Source: Nyssa sinensis
Taxonomy: Eukaryota > Streptophyta > Magnoliopsida > Cornales > Nyssaceae
Reading direction: 5' to 3'
DNA: 64,000 nt
Assembly (NCBI GenBank): GCA_008638375.1
Contig: CM018031.1
Coordinates: forward strand, 59,193,188 to 59,257,187
Part shown: piece by piece, positions 44,903-59,900 of the stretch
Position numbering within the stretch: position 1 is the stretch's first letter
How the letters are laid out: every line of letters starts with the position of its first letter
Translations under genes and position numbers: made by a program
The notes under the pieces: generated by a model
Seen by the model: the letters and a program-made list of their open reading frames with translations, nothing else
What the model was told of the DNA's origin: nothing
Database searches by the model: none

Positions 44903-47900
44903 TCAAAAGAGCTCCTCTGAATTAAACTTGTTCCAGGCCTCCTATTTTAACACATCAAATTTCATATGAGAGCAAGATGAATAGAAATACTACTTCATCA
45001 ATAAAGAAGCATTTTCTCTAGAAGGAACTTCAAAAATGAAGAGCACAACTTGAAAAATAAATCTGAACTCCCCTTCCTCCCCACCAAAAAAATAACACTC
45101 AATGACCTTGACATACTAATACCTAAACTCCCCAGTCCAGAGACCTAGGTTAAGGATATTTAATTCTATAATAAGCCAAGATCGGAAATCTTCACTAGGG
45201 AGAAATTTAACATATATGTATCATTGCAAGGTGATATGAAAATGATCTGTAAAAGTACTTTAAAAAAAAACTGAAAGTAAACACTGAAAAAGGTGAATAG
45301 TTGACAGAAAACTACAGGATAACGCATTACATGTTTGAGGTACAATGCTATATTCCTTTACAGTACTACAAGAAAAAATACTGAGCAGGCTATGTGAGTA
45401 GATAATTCTAATATCATCTTGATTCAATGACTCAAAGTGATTGGCAGCAAGCATTAAAAATAATGATTAATGACCATTTAACACTACTAAGTTGACATGG
45501 TACACACAGATAACAAATTTGACTAATCACATATTAATACAAGTACCTTCAGTAGGTCGAACACCTTTTCAGCAATATATTTCTGTTGAATATTGGCACC
45601 TTTTTGTTGCACCTTATCAGGATGGATACAAAGAGTTGCTTTTCTATACGCTTTTTTGACTGAAGGACCAGTAATCAAATCAGTCAGAGAAACAGGCTGC
45701 CAACCACATTCAGGCCAAAGCACCTGATCATCATTCAACAGATACACAATAGCAATTAGCATACTTTTAACAAATGAAAAACAAATAAAAAATCTGAAAT
45801 GCTGACATCAATGGAGTTCAGAAAATAAATAAATAAATAAATAAATAAAGACCAGGAAAGGAATGCAAACCACGGGTGCAGTATTAAAGGTCTTGCAATT
45901 ATTTTTTATTAATTTGTAGTAGGAACTGAAGAGCAACGCATCAGGTTCCCTGGAGAAAAATCATTACATTCATTGAATTTAAGAAGACGAAAGGAATCTC
46001 CGGCCAGGCTGCAAGATTGGAAAATGACATCAATTGAATTAAATAGGCATACTTTGTTGGATTCTTTATTTATTATTTTGCCCAAATTACTAGTTGTTGG
46101 ATCATTTATCTGACTTGGAACCATATTACAATGCCAACCAATTAAGTATCCATTTCAGAGGCACTGACAGGGATTGTAAAATCCTTAACCCGTCTAGCAG
46201 AGCTTGGGACTCCACCATAGCAAGAATCCACTAAATCAATGACATAGGGAAACCCAATCAAAATCAAATATCAGTGGATTTGCTCTTTTTATTGCAGAAT
46301 GTGTAATTCTGAGACAAGATCAACCCAGCACATTCATGACTAAAGTACTGCAGAGCACATAACCAGTACGATGGGTTATTTATGATGTTAAGGCCTCGAA
46401 GGATCTTGAACAAGATAATCCAACAACCAAAGTGGCCAAAGATATAACTATGAACTTATAATAATCTATATAGGTACAACGACCTCTTAAACCCCAATAG
46501 TTATGGATGCTTGATGTGGCGTATTTTCCAAATTCCAACACTCACATAACGGGTAGGAAACTTGACACCATCATTATCAACAATTGTATTTTTTTATTGG
46601 TATATGTAAATTGTATTAATCACAAGGAGTCCGATGAGGGCAGTCCCAAAAATAAAAACCTTGTCTAAATACATAAGGTATTCTTTTTTAATCCAAAAGA
46701 AAAAAAAATTCAAAAAAGTATCTTTCAACTTCCAAGGAGAAAATTCCACCCCTTCAAAAAAATTTCTACTTCTCTCTCGCCAAATGCACCAAACGAGCCA
46801 TTCTCAAAGCTATTCTCAACTCCTACCTAGTTCTTTTGCATCTTCATCCCAAAAAAAAGTTGTTTGACCTTAGCCTACATTACCCATGTACATCCAAAAA
46901 TAGAAAATAAGAAGTTCCAAACATGTTGTAAATATTGACTTAATCTGTAACTTAATTTAGACATTAGATTGATTAATTGTATTGATTGTAGGAATTAATT
47001 TAGGATAGTTTCCTTATTTACTTGTAAATTGTGACTATAAATATTGACCTCATAAGGAAAAGAATACATCATTTTCATTCTCTAAAATATCTTCGACATG
47101 GTATCAGAGTGGGTTTTCTAAACCATAGATTCTATTTCTCGGTTCTCCCCTTCTTGGTGCCTCTCGTCCCCTCTCGGCTCCTTTGGTACCTCTCGGCCTC
47201 CTCGGCCTAGCATCTCGTCACCCTCGACAAAACTTCTCGGCTCGCTCAGCCCAGCCAGTCTCGGCCAACTTCTCTCGTTTCCTAAATCTTTGCTCTAGCA
47301 ACTTCTTTGTCCTATCATGGCTGATAAATTGGACACCAAGGACAACATAGAGTATGATTCTATTCTTTAATGTGCCAATGCCTCTTCTACTTCCACAACC
47401 AATTTGGTCTTGTCAGGTAACACATGTCTTCATTCTTCTTCCAATACTTTTTGGATTCTTGATTCTAGGGCGTCTGATTATATGACAGGTAACTTGTCTC
47501 TTCTTTCTAATATTTTTCGTCCTTCTTCTCCCTCCTTTGTCACTATTGCTAATGGGACTAAAGCTTGTATTCAAGAAATTAGTAGTGTTTGCACTTCTGG
47601 TCTCACTCTTTTTTATCTGTTTTATACATACCCCAATTTTCTTTCAATTTGTTGTTTATTCGTAAACTTAACCAGTCCTTCAACTGTTCAGTGACGTACT
47701 ATCCCTCTTATTGGGAATTTCAAGATCTAAAGACGAAGATGATAATTGGTGGGGGATATAAGAAGAATGGACTCTACTACCTTCAGTCCTCTTGTCAGTC
47801 GACTCCTTCTGCTCTACATGTCGTTGTTTTTCCTTATCAATGGCACTGTCGCCTTGGACACCCGTCTTCCACAAATCTTCGTCATTTAGTTCCTATTTTA

Positions 47901-50900
47901 TCTGATTTTTCTAGTTTTAATTGTGAGACACATGAACTTAGTAAGCATCATAGAGTTTCGTTTCCTCTACGTGTTGACCCCCCTTGTTTCCAATCTTTTG
48001 TATTAGTTCATTCTGATATTTGGGGACCATCTCGGACCACTACTTATGTGGTTCTCAATATTTTGTTACTTTTATTGATGATCATTTTCCTTTGACATGG
48101 GTGTATGTGCTTAAAAATCATTCTCAATTGTTTAATGCTTTTCAATCTTTTTATGCTGAAATTTCTAATCAATTTAATGCCAAATTGTTAGCTTTTCAAA
48201 CTGATAATCCTCAAGAGTATAAAGGCAATCATTTTAAACAGTTTCTCAAGTCCAAATGCATTATACACCAAACATCCTGTGTCACCACCCCTCAACAAAA
48301 TGGGATTGCCGAAAGAAAGAATAGTCCCATCCTTGCTATAGCTTATGCTTTTATGATCCAGATGCACATTCCCAAGTGTTTTGGGGGGGCTATTGTCCTT
48401 AGAGCTACGTATCTTTTAAATAGGATGCCTTTTCGCATTTTATAGGAAAAATTACCTTTAAATATCATGTTTCTTGATAAAATACCTTTCTCCATTTCCC
48501 CCAAAATTTTTGAATGTGTTTCGTTTGTGCATAACTTGCCTAGTCGTGACAAACTTGACCCTTGTGCTCATAAATGCATATTTCTTGGTTACTCACGCAC
48601 ACAGAAAGGTTACAGGTACTACAGTCCTATCTTATGTTCTTTGTCAGTGCTGATGTCACTTTGAGATTGTTCCCTATTATTCTCTATAAGGAAGTCAGTT
48701 ACAAGCACCATTATTTCCTGACCTTGTGTTACCCACTAGTGTTCCTACTCGCCCTCCTATTTCTCAAATGTATGTTCGTCGCTACCAAACTGCAACTCCA
48801 GTCAATCTTCCTGCTGGACCTTCTCTCTCACATCCTCCACCTACCTTGTCGTCTGTTGATTCATCTCATTCTTCTGACTCTGATCTTGATCTGCCCTTTA
48901 TAGTCCATAAAGGTACACATACTTGCACTGCTCATCATATCTCTAACTTTGTCTCTTATAATCATTTATCATCTTCCTTTTAAGTTTTTTCTCTGTCCTT
49001 ATCATCTCTCGTTGTTCTTAAATCCTCCTGGTTAGCGGACTACTATAGAAGAGGAAATACGGGAAGAGGAAATGCATACTTTGGAATTAAATCGTACTTG
49101 AGCTCTTGTTCCTAAACCTGCCAGTGCTAAAATTGTTGGTTGTAGTTATGTCGTCACAATCAAGCAGAATCCTGATGGTACTGTTAATCGGCTGAAGGCT
49201 AGCCTTGTGGCCAAAGGTTTTACCCAAACCTATGACATTGATTACACCAAGACTTTCTCTCCTGTTACCAAATTGAATTATGTTCGAGTTATCATATCTC
49301 TTGCTGCGAATCTCGATTGGCCTCTTCATTAGCTCGATGTAAAAAATGTCTTCCTACATGGAGATCTTGCTGAGACTATATATATGGCTCAACCACCTAG
49401 TTTTAAGTCCAAGGGGGAGTATGTTTGTTATCTTCAAAGGTCTATTTATGGACTCAAACAGTCTCCCTGAGCTTGGTTTGATAAATTCAATAAGGCAATA
49501 GTTTCTCATGGTATGACTCGGAGCCAAGCTGATCACTCGATATTTTTTAAGAGGACGCAAAGAGGTATCGTGATTCTAGTTGTCTACGTAGATGATATTG
49601 TGATCACCGGTAGTAATAAGGCAGGTATCCAGACATTGATTCGCCATCTTGGTTCTATCTTTCTCATCAAAGATCTTGAAAAGCTCCGTTATTTCCTTGG
49701 TATTGAGGTCGCAAGATCAAAAGCAGGGACCAGGTTGTCTTAGAGGAAGTACACTCTTGATATTTTAAAAGATACAACTGATCTTGGCTCCAAACCTGTA
49801 GCTACGCCCATGGAGACCAATTTAAAGTTGATACCAGATGAGAGTGATTTGGTTGAGGATCCAGAGATGTATCGAAGACTCGTGGGCAAGGATCAAAGTT
49901 TCGTTTCTTTTCCATCGAAATGGCCGAAACGTTTCCGTTTCTCAGGGAACTGAAACGAAATACTAGTAGAATATTGAAATTCACATGTTTCCATGGAAAC
50001 AAAATTGTTTCCGTGGAAACATACCAAAACTAGTGGAAACATACCGAATCAGAGGAAACATTTCTTTTATATCAACAATAATTCTAGAAGTTAGTAAAAA
50101 ATAATATCCATTTATTTTTCAAAGATTAAGACTCAAAATTACAAGAAGATATATTTCTATTATTTTTTCTAAAATAATAGAAAAGTAGCAGGGGAAATAA
50201 AGTGTAGAGAAACAACTATTTTAATACTAAGTTACTAATTATAATAGGTTTAAATCGCTATTTGTTTTACTTTTTATTTTATATGTAACTTATGTCAAAT
50301 TATCTAATTCGTAGATATTACATAGTAAATATCTATTATGTCATTTATCATGAATTAGCATCATTTATCATGAATATGATGTATATGCCTTAAACATGCA
50401 CAAATATTCAATAAATAGGCTTATTTGTATAAATAAATAAATTTTAAGTTATGTTTCCACATGTTTTTAATTTTTTCTCCGTTTCTATTATGTTTCTAAA
50501 ACGTTTCCATTTCCGGACAGACCGAAACTATACATCGAAACAATATTTTGATCCTTGCTCGTGGATAAACTCATTTACCTAACCATTACTCGACCTAACA
50601 TCTCCTATGCAAGTGTTGTGAGTCAGTTTATGATTAGTCCTTGAGTTCCTCGTATGGATGCAGTTACTCGTATCTTGAAGTTTCTTAAGAATACCCCAAG
50701 ACTTGGTCTGCTTCATCGATCATCTGGACATCTTCGGATTAAAGGATATACTAATGTTGATTAGGTATGATCACCTTCAGATCGCAAATCTACCATTGGT
50801 TATTGTACTTTCTTAGGGGGTAATCTCGTGACTTGGACAAACAAGAAGCTGTCGGTTGTGGCACATTCTAGTGCTGAGACAGAGTATCGAGCAATGGCAC

Positions 50901-53900
50901 ATACTATTTGTGAGCTGACTTGGTTAAAAACACTCGTACAAGAATTTGATGTTCCAATACGTGGTCCAACACCTCTCCATTGTGACAATCAAGCGGCAAT
51001 TCATATTGCCAACAATTTAGTCTTTCACGAAAGGACCAAGCATATTGAAGTTGATTGTCATTTCATTTGATCTAAAGTAGTCTCCAAAAAATCACCACTC
51101 TTTTTGTTCCTTCTGGTAATCAACTTGCCAACATCTTCACCAAAGCTTTACTAAAGACTGCTATCAACTCTATTTGTAGTAAGTTGAAAGTTATAGATAT
51201 ATACTCTCCAGCTTGAGGGGGAGTGTTATAAATATTGACTTAATATGTAGCTTAATTTAGACATTAGATTGATTGATTGATTATATTGATTGTAGGAATT
51301 AATTTAGGATAGTTTCTTTATTTACTTGTAAGTTGTGACAATAAATATAGATCTTTTAGAGAGAAGAATACATCTTTTTCATTTTCTAAAATATCTACGA
51401 CACATCCCAAGCAATCTTTACCAAAAAGGAGATGTTCCACCATCTCTTCCTCCTCTTTGCACAAAGGGCATCAACTCAGAAGATGGTATCCTCTCTTTTG
51501 AAGATTATCTACCATTAAGATATCACCCAAGCCACCTCCCAAGCCCAAAAAAACCGGCTTTCAATAGCACTCCACTTCCAAATCAATCTCCATAGAAAAG
51601 AATTATCCTTTCCATCCACCAATTTCGTATAGAAGAAAACGAACCGTGAAATTTCCATCTCTGCTTCCCTTCCATTTGATCCCATCCGTCCCACCGTCCA
51701 ACAAGTCCACCTTGCACAAAATAGCCAGTAACTCATATACCTCCCCTAGTTCCCAATCATAAAAGTGTCTCCTAAATTTTGGACTTCAAACCATTTTACC
51801 CCCCACCACCTCAAAGAAATCTACTACCAAACTCTCCTTATCCAAAGCTATGTTGAAGAGGTTGGGGAACTTATCTTTCAAAACACCATCCCCATGCCAG
51901 TGTCACCCCAAAATCTCACCCTCAAGCCATCCCCAATGTCAATACACATGAAGCAAAGCCCTCTTTTCATCTTGCTTTCCACACCCCACAACTATACGTC
52001 TCCAAAACATCCTATGAGTACTACCTCCTTCCTCACACCCATATTTAGCAGATATTGCATCTTTCCACAGCATTAATCTCCATGGAAAATCTCCAAATCC
52101 ATTTACCTAACAAAGCTTGATTGAACAAATTTAGATCTTTAATCCTCAACAATTAGAGCTTCCCCTTTGCCCCTCACAGGAAATCCTACTAAATCTTCTC
52201 AAGTTTCCTTATGACTGAAGCTGGCATGGGAAATAAGGACATGTAGTAGGTGGGAAGATTCTCCAATGTACTCTTAATGTGTAATCCTCGTCCCTTTTCA
52301 AAGATATTATCTCTTCCATCCTAGAATTTTCTAGAATCTTGCGATTTCAAACCCCTACTAATCACAATGAAGCCCCCCAAGGAAGACCAAGATACATGGA
52401 AGGAAAACTGCCCACCTTGCAACCCATGCCCCACGCTATCTCCTCCACTTCCCCCACATCACCCACAAGAATAATCTCAATCTTCTTAAAATTTACTTTT
52501 AACCTCAACACTGCCTCAAAACAAAGCAAGATTCATCTCAAAAAACAAAGTTGCACCTCTTCCACATCACAGAAAACTATGGTGTCATTTGCCCAATGAT
52601 AAGTGAGAGATCTCCACCCTTCTCCCATCACCTCCCTCAATTGCAAATACCCAAAACCCCCAAATCTAGCTTTATCAATCATCCTGCTTAGGGCCTCCAT
52701 AACAATCACAAATAGAAACAGGGACAAAGGCTCCCCTTACCTTAAACCCCTCGAGGACAAAAAGAAACTTGTTAGAGTTCCATTCACCAACACTGAATTA
52801 GAAACCGAAGCGATACAAGCTTGGATCCCTCTTCTCCATTTCTCACCAAAATCCATCCTGGCCAAAAAGAATAACACAAAGTTCTAATCTACATGGTCGT
52901 AAGCTTTTTCAATGTCTAGCTTACACACGAACCCCTTCTTCCGACATTTCCTCCTAGCATTAACACACTCATTTACAATCACAGCCACATCCAAAATCTA
53001 TCTTCCCCCACAACAAACATTTTGGCCTGGGGATATATAATTATGCTCGCGACCTCCCTCAATCTCAAAGCTAAAACCTTAGCAAATAGCTTTTAAAGCT
53101 CCCCACTAGGCTAATTGGCATGCAATCGCTCATATTCTCGACTCCTTTCCTTTTAGGAATCACTGCTATAAACGAAGCATTAAGACTCATTTCAAAAAGA
53201 ACATGATTGGTGGAGCTGAGTAAACACCGCCATAACACCACCTCTAATTATCCTCCAACAATGCTTATAAAAAAGTCATTTTGAAACCATCTGGTCTAGA
53301 GCTTTATCCACATCACAAGCTTTCGAGGTTAAAATAACTTTTTCCTCCTCGAAAGGCTTCTCCAAACTATAAGCTTCATCCTCTAGAATGGTGAAAAACT
53401 CCATGGCCTCTAGAATTGGTCTCCACTCACAAGATTTCGTATACAACTTTTGATAGAACTCCACAATCCCTTCTTTCACTTCCTCGACCCCTTGCAACTT
53501 CTTTTCCCCAACGGTCATTGCACTAATATTACTTCCCCTCTTGTGATAATTTGCCACCCTATGAAAGATCTTAGTATTCCTATGACCCTCTTTCAACCAA
53601 AGGACTCTAGATTTCTATCTCCACGGGAACTTTAGTCTAACAAAGATAATTGACAAGTTAAACTACAAAGCTATATGCTGGCTTGACCATACAATAATGC
53701 TCCCTTCAAGGTGGAAGCTGGAGTCCTTGGTTGAATGTAGTGTCAAGTAAACTTCTCCACCAAGGATGTCAGAAGTATGTTGTGTGATGCATGATGTTGC
53801 TTTGAGTGTGTAATATATTTGCAAAATAGAGGATGGTGCATAGCAACACAAAAACACCCGTCAAGGATTTAATTGCAAAATGAATTAATACATAGATTTA

Positions 53901-56900
53901 CTCAGAGGACTAAGTAACCAAAGAAGCCCTCCTCCCCTAGGACCCCACCAAAAAGGGGGGTGGGGGTAGGAGTGGGAGTGGGAGAAGACATTCTATAGCT
54001 ATTTAAATACACACAAACACACACACACACACACATATATATAAACACACGATCACACAATGACAATTTATCCCCTACAAATATCCTAAAGCCATTAAAG
54101 GTTTGTACAAATGACACCGGCAACAATTGGCTTAAAAGACTCTAAAGGAAGTAAGCATTCTTGCTACTTAGCCAGGCCAAGTTTGAGCAATATGATAGCA
54201 AAACTTGAGCCATTGCATTCCTTTTTGTATTGTTTTAGATCCATTGTCTTCCTTTTTGTTTTGTTTTAGATCCATTGTCTTCCCTGTTGCCAAAAAAAAA
54301 AGGGATGATAGTCCCCTTTTCCTTAAAAGACCCAACCACTTTTTGAGGCAAGTAAAAAAAAACCATCCCTGAGAAGTGGTTCTGTGAAATATGAAGAGAC
54401 TTGTCGCACAAGTACAATATTCAAACACTTAGTCAATAGTAAAGTCTATGAAATTATAATTACCCCAAAAAAAAAGGTCTATGAAATTATGCTCCAAAGG
54501 TCCATTTTCCAGAGAATGTCTCATTTCTTATTTTAGTTTAGATAGGATCATAAATGGCCTCTTTATTTCTAACATCTTATCTTGTATTTTGGTAGAAAGC
54601 TAAAAAATTTGTGTGCTTCCTAAAGCCTTCACCAAGATTACCAAGTTGTTTTTTTATTTGTGTCTAATTGCCCATAATAATAAGATTTTTTTTATTATAA
54701 GTATAATAATGACAAAAACTTTAAATCAAATATTTTATTAATCACAGAAACTTAATCTGCATGTGCAGTTTGCAGCTTTAATGGAGCGTAATTACAACAC
54801 TGAAGGCCCATTTGTTTTAAATAATTAAATGCATACAGTATATAGTGAGCAGAAAATGAACAAAACTTGACTCAAAACTTCAAAAAAGACGAGAGGAAAA
54901 TTAAAGCTGCAACCAAATCCTACACCAGTAAAAAGATTAATGTGTGAAATCCAGAAAAGAAGAGAAGTTAAAAAAGAAAATAAATCCTATGATTAGTAGG
55001 CATCAGGGCAATTTTGAGTGACAAGCGGGAGAGTATACACAAGATAGAGATACTCAAACACACATATTGCAATGTTGATAGCAAAGCGCGCAAATTTCCC
55101 TCTTTCCCTGCAGCCCAACGCTTGATCTCACTATCTAATGTTTCACTGATCCTCTGAAACCAACAGGTCAAGATTAGACAGATGAAAAGCATAATATAAT
55201 TTCAAAAGAGTTTTAATGTTGCCAAAGGGAGAAACCCACATAAAATAATAAAATACATTTTATGTGCGGAACCCATATCAAATATCTGAATATTAAAAGA
55301 AAATAAATAATTGAAATTGATTTGTATGGCATGTTTCTAATAAATGATCATCCCAACTAATTTCAATGCAATGGAACTACATTTATTAGCTACATCGGTA
55401 CAAGGTTAAAAGTTTAATAGATAAACATAAAAACGATTGGAGAACTAATCCAGAGTCAATCAAGTCTCAACTCAATTCCTCAGGTACATCCACCCCATCC
55501 GAGAACTCATCATTCATGCATTACTACATATGTGCATCAGTGCATGTAAGCATATATATTTGAATAATAAATAAATACAAACCCCATATTGATTTGCTGC
55601 CTCCCCAATAAAACACTCACTATATGGCAAATAAAATATAATCTAAAATAGGTGTAACAAGTATTTGGACAAATAAAAAACCAGTGGCCATAATGGATAA
55701 AATCCCAGAATTTGGTTTGATTATATGCACGACTTCAGTTTTAAGCTAAGCAGATGAGATAGGTGGTTCTAGGTTGATACCTGACTGAACATAAACAAAG
55801 TCACCAACTCATTGGTATCCATTCTGCCCCCTCAAACAAAAGAAGTAATATTCTTGTATACAATTCATAAAGTCACACACAAATATGCACAAACATGGGG
55901 AGCGGTAGTGAGATGAGTTGATTGTGAGGTGAGTCAGGTGACCGTTCATTTTAATTTTTTTTGTTAGACTCTTTGTACCTCTGTCATGTACATAGGTGCA
56001 CTCCCCCTTCCTTTTATATACATTATTTTACTTATTAAAAAAAAGGTATAAAACTTTTTTCTTGAACATCTATTAACAAAGAACTCCCTTAAATGCATAC
56101 AACTTGCTGCCGATAAAATACCATATATTAAATTGATCCGATTAGTGGAGAATTTTAGTGTCCAAGACATCTCATTTGTAAGCATGTAATTTTACTAATA
56201 ATCAATTTTTTGTCATATATGTATGCTTGCAATTGTGTACAAATATCTATAAAGAATTATATTCAAAGATTTTATAATATATGGTAAATTACACTAACCA
56301 CCCCCTGAGATTTATCAAAAATACACAAGGATCCCTAGGGTTTGAGAAATTACAATAACCTCCCCTGTCAAAAATTGTCAACAAACGGATGAATTAGAAA
56401 TATTAAAATGTTTATAATACCCTTGTTGTATTTTATACTTAAATCAATTTTTTTATTCAAAAACTCAATCCGAAACTCCCATTCATACTCTTTCGTCTTC
56501 TTCTTCATATATACATAAATACATATATATGTACACACACTAACGCACATTCTTTGTGAGTATAGATCTGACTTACTAGTGTTAGATGAAAAGGATGGAG
56601 GGGCAATGACGAGGAAAGAAGAAAGTCATGCACTACTCTGTTTTGAATCAATTTATGTTGATAAATTTCTCATACCCAATTTATTTGAGTCATTCCTTCC
56701 TGATCTACAATTTTATTTCTTTCTTTTTTAATTCATTTGATATTTTTGTTTCTTGATCTTTTAAACAATTATGAAAAAAAGGGTAAAGGAGGAACCAAGT
56801 GATGTGGGTTTTCCTCCGTGAAGAACGAGCAAACCATGATCAGCCATACATCAAATGCTTTTGAGGATGAAATTTTGGTTTCCGGTGGTTCATTTTCTTT

Positions 56901-59900
56901 GTTTCTACATTGGTTGGAGAGAATTGTTATCAAAAGAACCTTTATGTTTATTATGGATTTGAATTTGTGTTTTTTTTTTTCCAATGATTGAAGGGGAATG
57001 AAAATCCTAACTACTTGTTGAATTAAGCATGAAAGAAATTTGAATCAATTGCAAAAGTTGGAATTAATTGATGATGGCTGAAATCGGTGGCGGTGGCAGT
57101 GTCGATCATGGTGGTCGTCTCTAGCAACAAAGGGGATGTACAGGGGGTGGCGTTGGGCTTGTTGGTGAGGCGTTGTGTGATTCTTACGATGAGGAAGCCT
57201 CTGATCTCAACCCAAACATGGATGATGGCTGGAATCCATGGCAGTGGCGATGCCCAGGCAGCGAAGAGGATGTGCAGGGATGGTGGTCGTCGCAGGCCGT
57301 CTGCCTAGTGTCTTGTTCATATACAAGCTTTAGCTAAGATAGGTATTTCACCTCCTTTCTCTTCACCACCATCATCATCATTATTCAAATTCTGATCGTT
57401 CTCCACAGTGCCCTTCTCTCCAAACAAGATTTTCTTTTACTTTCTTGGCTACCAAACAAGATTTAAAATTAATTTTTTGTTTATTAATTATTCAAGGGTA
57501 AAATTGGTATTTTAAAAAATATGTAACATGACAACAGCAAAATCCGTTCATTCAACTAACAATTGACTAACGGAGGGGTTTTTTTGTTACTGACAACTAA
57601 ACCTGTGAGGAGGTTAGTGTAATTTCTCGAACCTCAGGGGTCTGTGTGTATTTTTGATAAATCTCAGGAGAGGTTAATGTAATTTACCCTATTATATAAT
57701 ATAATATTTCCTAAAAAAGTTATTAATTGTTCGGTAGTCAAAATATAAATTATCCACCATGGAGAATTTTTTTTTTTTTTTTTTGATAAGTACCATGGAC
57801 CAAAATTGGTTTCACTAATTATTACAAGAGATCATTAATTTATTAAATATCATGTATTGGATGGTTGGCTGCGTTTATGTATATGCCCCACTTTTGAGTA
57901 GACAAAAATGCATTGGCACCCCACTAAAAGGTGAGAATATTTTCATCATTTGAAGAGGCTTCCTCATTTGAAGAGGCTTCCTCAATCCTCATAACATTTA
58001 CACTGATTCCGAAAGACTGTATGACAAATGAAAGATGAACTGGGGAAAAGACAACTGGCCAGCATTGGTGCTTCTAAGTTCTAACAGAGAAACCATAAAC
58101 TGTTGTATATTAGAGAGAGAGGACGAGAGATGCCATAGCATTGGTGGAGTGCAGACTAGTCAGAACAGTGGGGATTGCGTCACCATTGATGGTGGAGTTT
58201 GACAAGTGTTCGGCAGAAATGGCGGATAATTGGAAATAGTGATTGACCATTGTTGATTATGGTCCATATAATGACAATGCTTAAAAAAGATACCGATGCT
58301 GGCAACAATGAGAGCTGATGAAGGTGCTGGTATTAATGGAAGCAGAGAACTGGGGGGGCGGCGAGGAAGATGAATGAAGTTACCATGTTAAGTTTTAAAA
58401 ATTGTAAAGAAGTTAAGAAATTAGTGTTTTCCCCTTCTATGGATTAATGCTGAGGGTCTTTTTGTCTATTTGAAGGTGGAGGATTTTCTAAATGACTCCG
58501 ATGCGAAGTAGGATTGCCATGTATGTACATATGCATCTATGCGTAGACACACACATTGTATGATATGCACAAAGTACTTACATGTCTTTCTTCTTGGTCT
58601 CTTTGAGTTTGGAGGTCACGCTGATTCTTTTCTGCAAGTGCCTTAGCCTGAGCATAAAAACTTAACAATCAAAAACAAGGAAACAAAACTGCAGGTATAT
58701 GAAAACAAATAGACAAATCATGTCACTTCAAGTTAAGACATGCACTCGACCAAACCTCAGGTAGGTGAACAAAAATTAAAAACATATTGCGACAGAAATC
58801 ACATACCGCACGCTCCTGAGTCCTTTGGTGGCGTTCCAGTCTAGCTCTTCTTCTTTCTTCATTTTCCCCTTCAGATTCCTGGAATTCTCCATATGACGGA
58901 GCAGCTTTTGCAAGCAAGAGTAGTTCAGCCATTTACCAAAAATGAATGAGAGAGATTGCGAGAATAAAATAACATCATAGCGTTATAAAAGGAACAATGA
59001 TATACCTCCAAAAATTGAAGTAAGATCATCAACAATATTAGTTGTGGAAGATGCTTTCCTAATGTTGGATGAGACACTAACAGATGAAGTCCTTCTTGAC
59101 CCATCAGGCCCTCCCCTGTTCTGGAATTGGGGATCCACAGGGTCCTGAAATTGGGGATTAAACTCAGGACCCACACGGAAAATGAATGACACAACCTTCT
59201 AATTGAACAAAAACTCAAAAATTTATACTGCAATAATAACAGCCTTGGGTACTCACAGAAGAATTTGCCCTTGGCCTTGGTGCACTGCTTGGCCGAGAAC
59301 CCATGCTAAAAAAGGATTCAAGATCATCATCATTCTTTTGTTGATTCGTCCGTGCAGCAGCAGCTGCGGCAGCTCTTTCTCGAGCCTCTGCAGCGGCCCT
59401 TTCTCGAGCCTCTGCAGTGGCCCTTTCTACAGCAGCTCGTTCTGCTCTACGTCTTGCTTCAGCTTCAGCCCTTGCAACAGCAGCTTTCTCCCGCGCTTCT
59501 TTCTCTGTTGCTTCTGCACTTGCCCTTCCCCTAGCTTCTGCAGCAGTCTTTTCTGCTCTTTCTTTTGCCCCCACTGCTGCCCTTTCACGGGCTTCAGCTT
59601 GTGCTCTCTGAACTGCAGCCCTTTCAACTTTAAGGCGAGCTTCAGCAGCTGCTCTTTCACGAGCCTCTACAGAAGCTCGTTCACGTGCTTCCCTGGTTGC
59701 CCTTTCCACAGCTTGTCTCGCCTTTTCCCTTTCCCTCTCAATCTCCCTCAATCTCTCCCTCTCCTTCTCAAGTCTCCTCTGCTCTCTCTCTTCTTCCTCC
59801 CTTTGTCTTTGTTCAAATTCTAGTCTCTCCTGGTTTTCTCTGAAGTCTCTCTCTTGTGCATCTTGCATGGCTTGCTCATCTTTTTCCAGCTGCACAGCTT

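Larger units (their letters stand above)
46600..53640 (-). mobile_element. Antisense L1-type LINE split by a copia element
   Basis: Minus-strand order: 53276-53596 ([20 protein letters not shown] and the start of RT), 52533-52727 ([20 protein letters not shown]; the catalytic box reads HWANDT instead of YADDT), and 51515-51736 ([20 protein letters not shown] region). After the copia block comes the 3' end at 46600-46923. It is 5'-truncated (no endonuclease), about 2.5 kb without the insert, and full of stops. Confidence 0.85.
53641..55063. other. Rest of the auxilin 9.3-kb intron, no element recognised
   Basis: Between the LINE 5' end and the exon at 55064. Apart from the CA tract and the 31-bp duplication I see no ORF, RNA gene or transposon end. 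Confidence 0.5.

Noticed and set aside
57087..57308. 73-codon frame in the 1.4-kb TIR element as a gene
   Set aside because: No recognisable domain and no splice support; mentioned only as possible captured sequence.
59203..59823. 206-codon plus-strand frame rich in Cys/Ser/Phe
   Set aside because: It is the antisense of the auxilin coiled-coil exon; the minus strand has splice sites, family motifs and a J domain.
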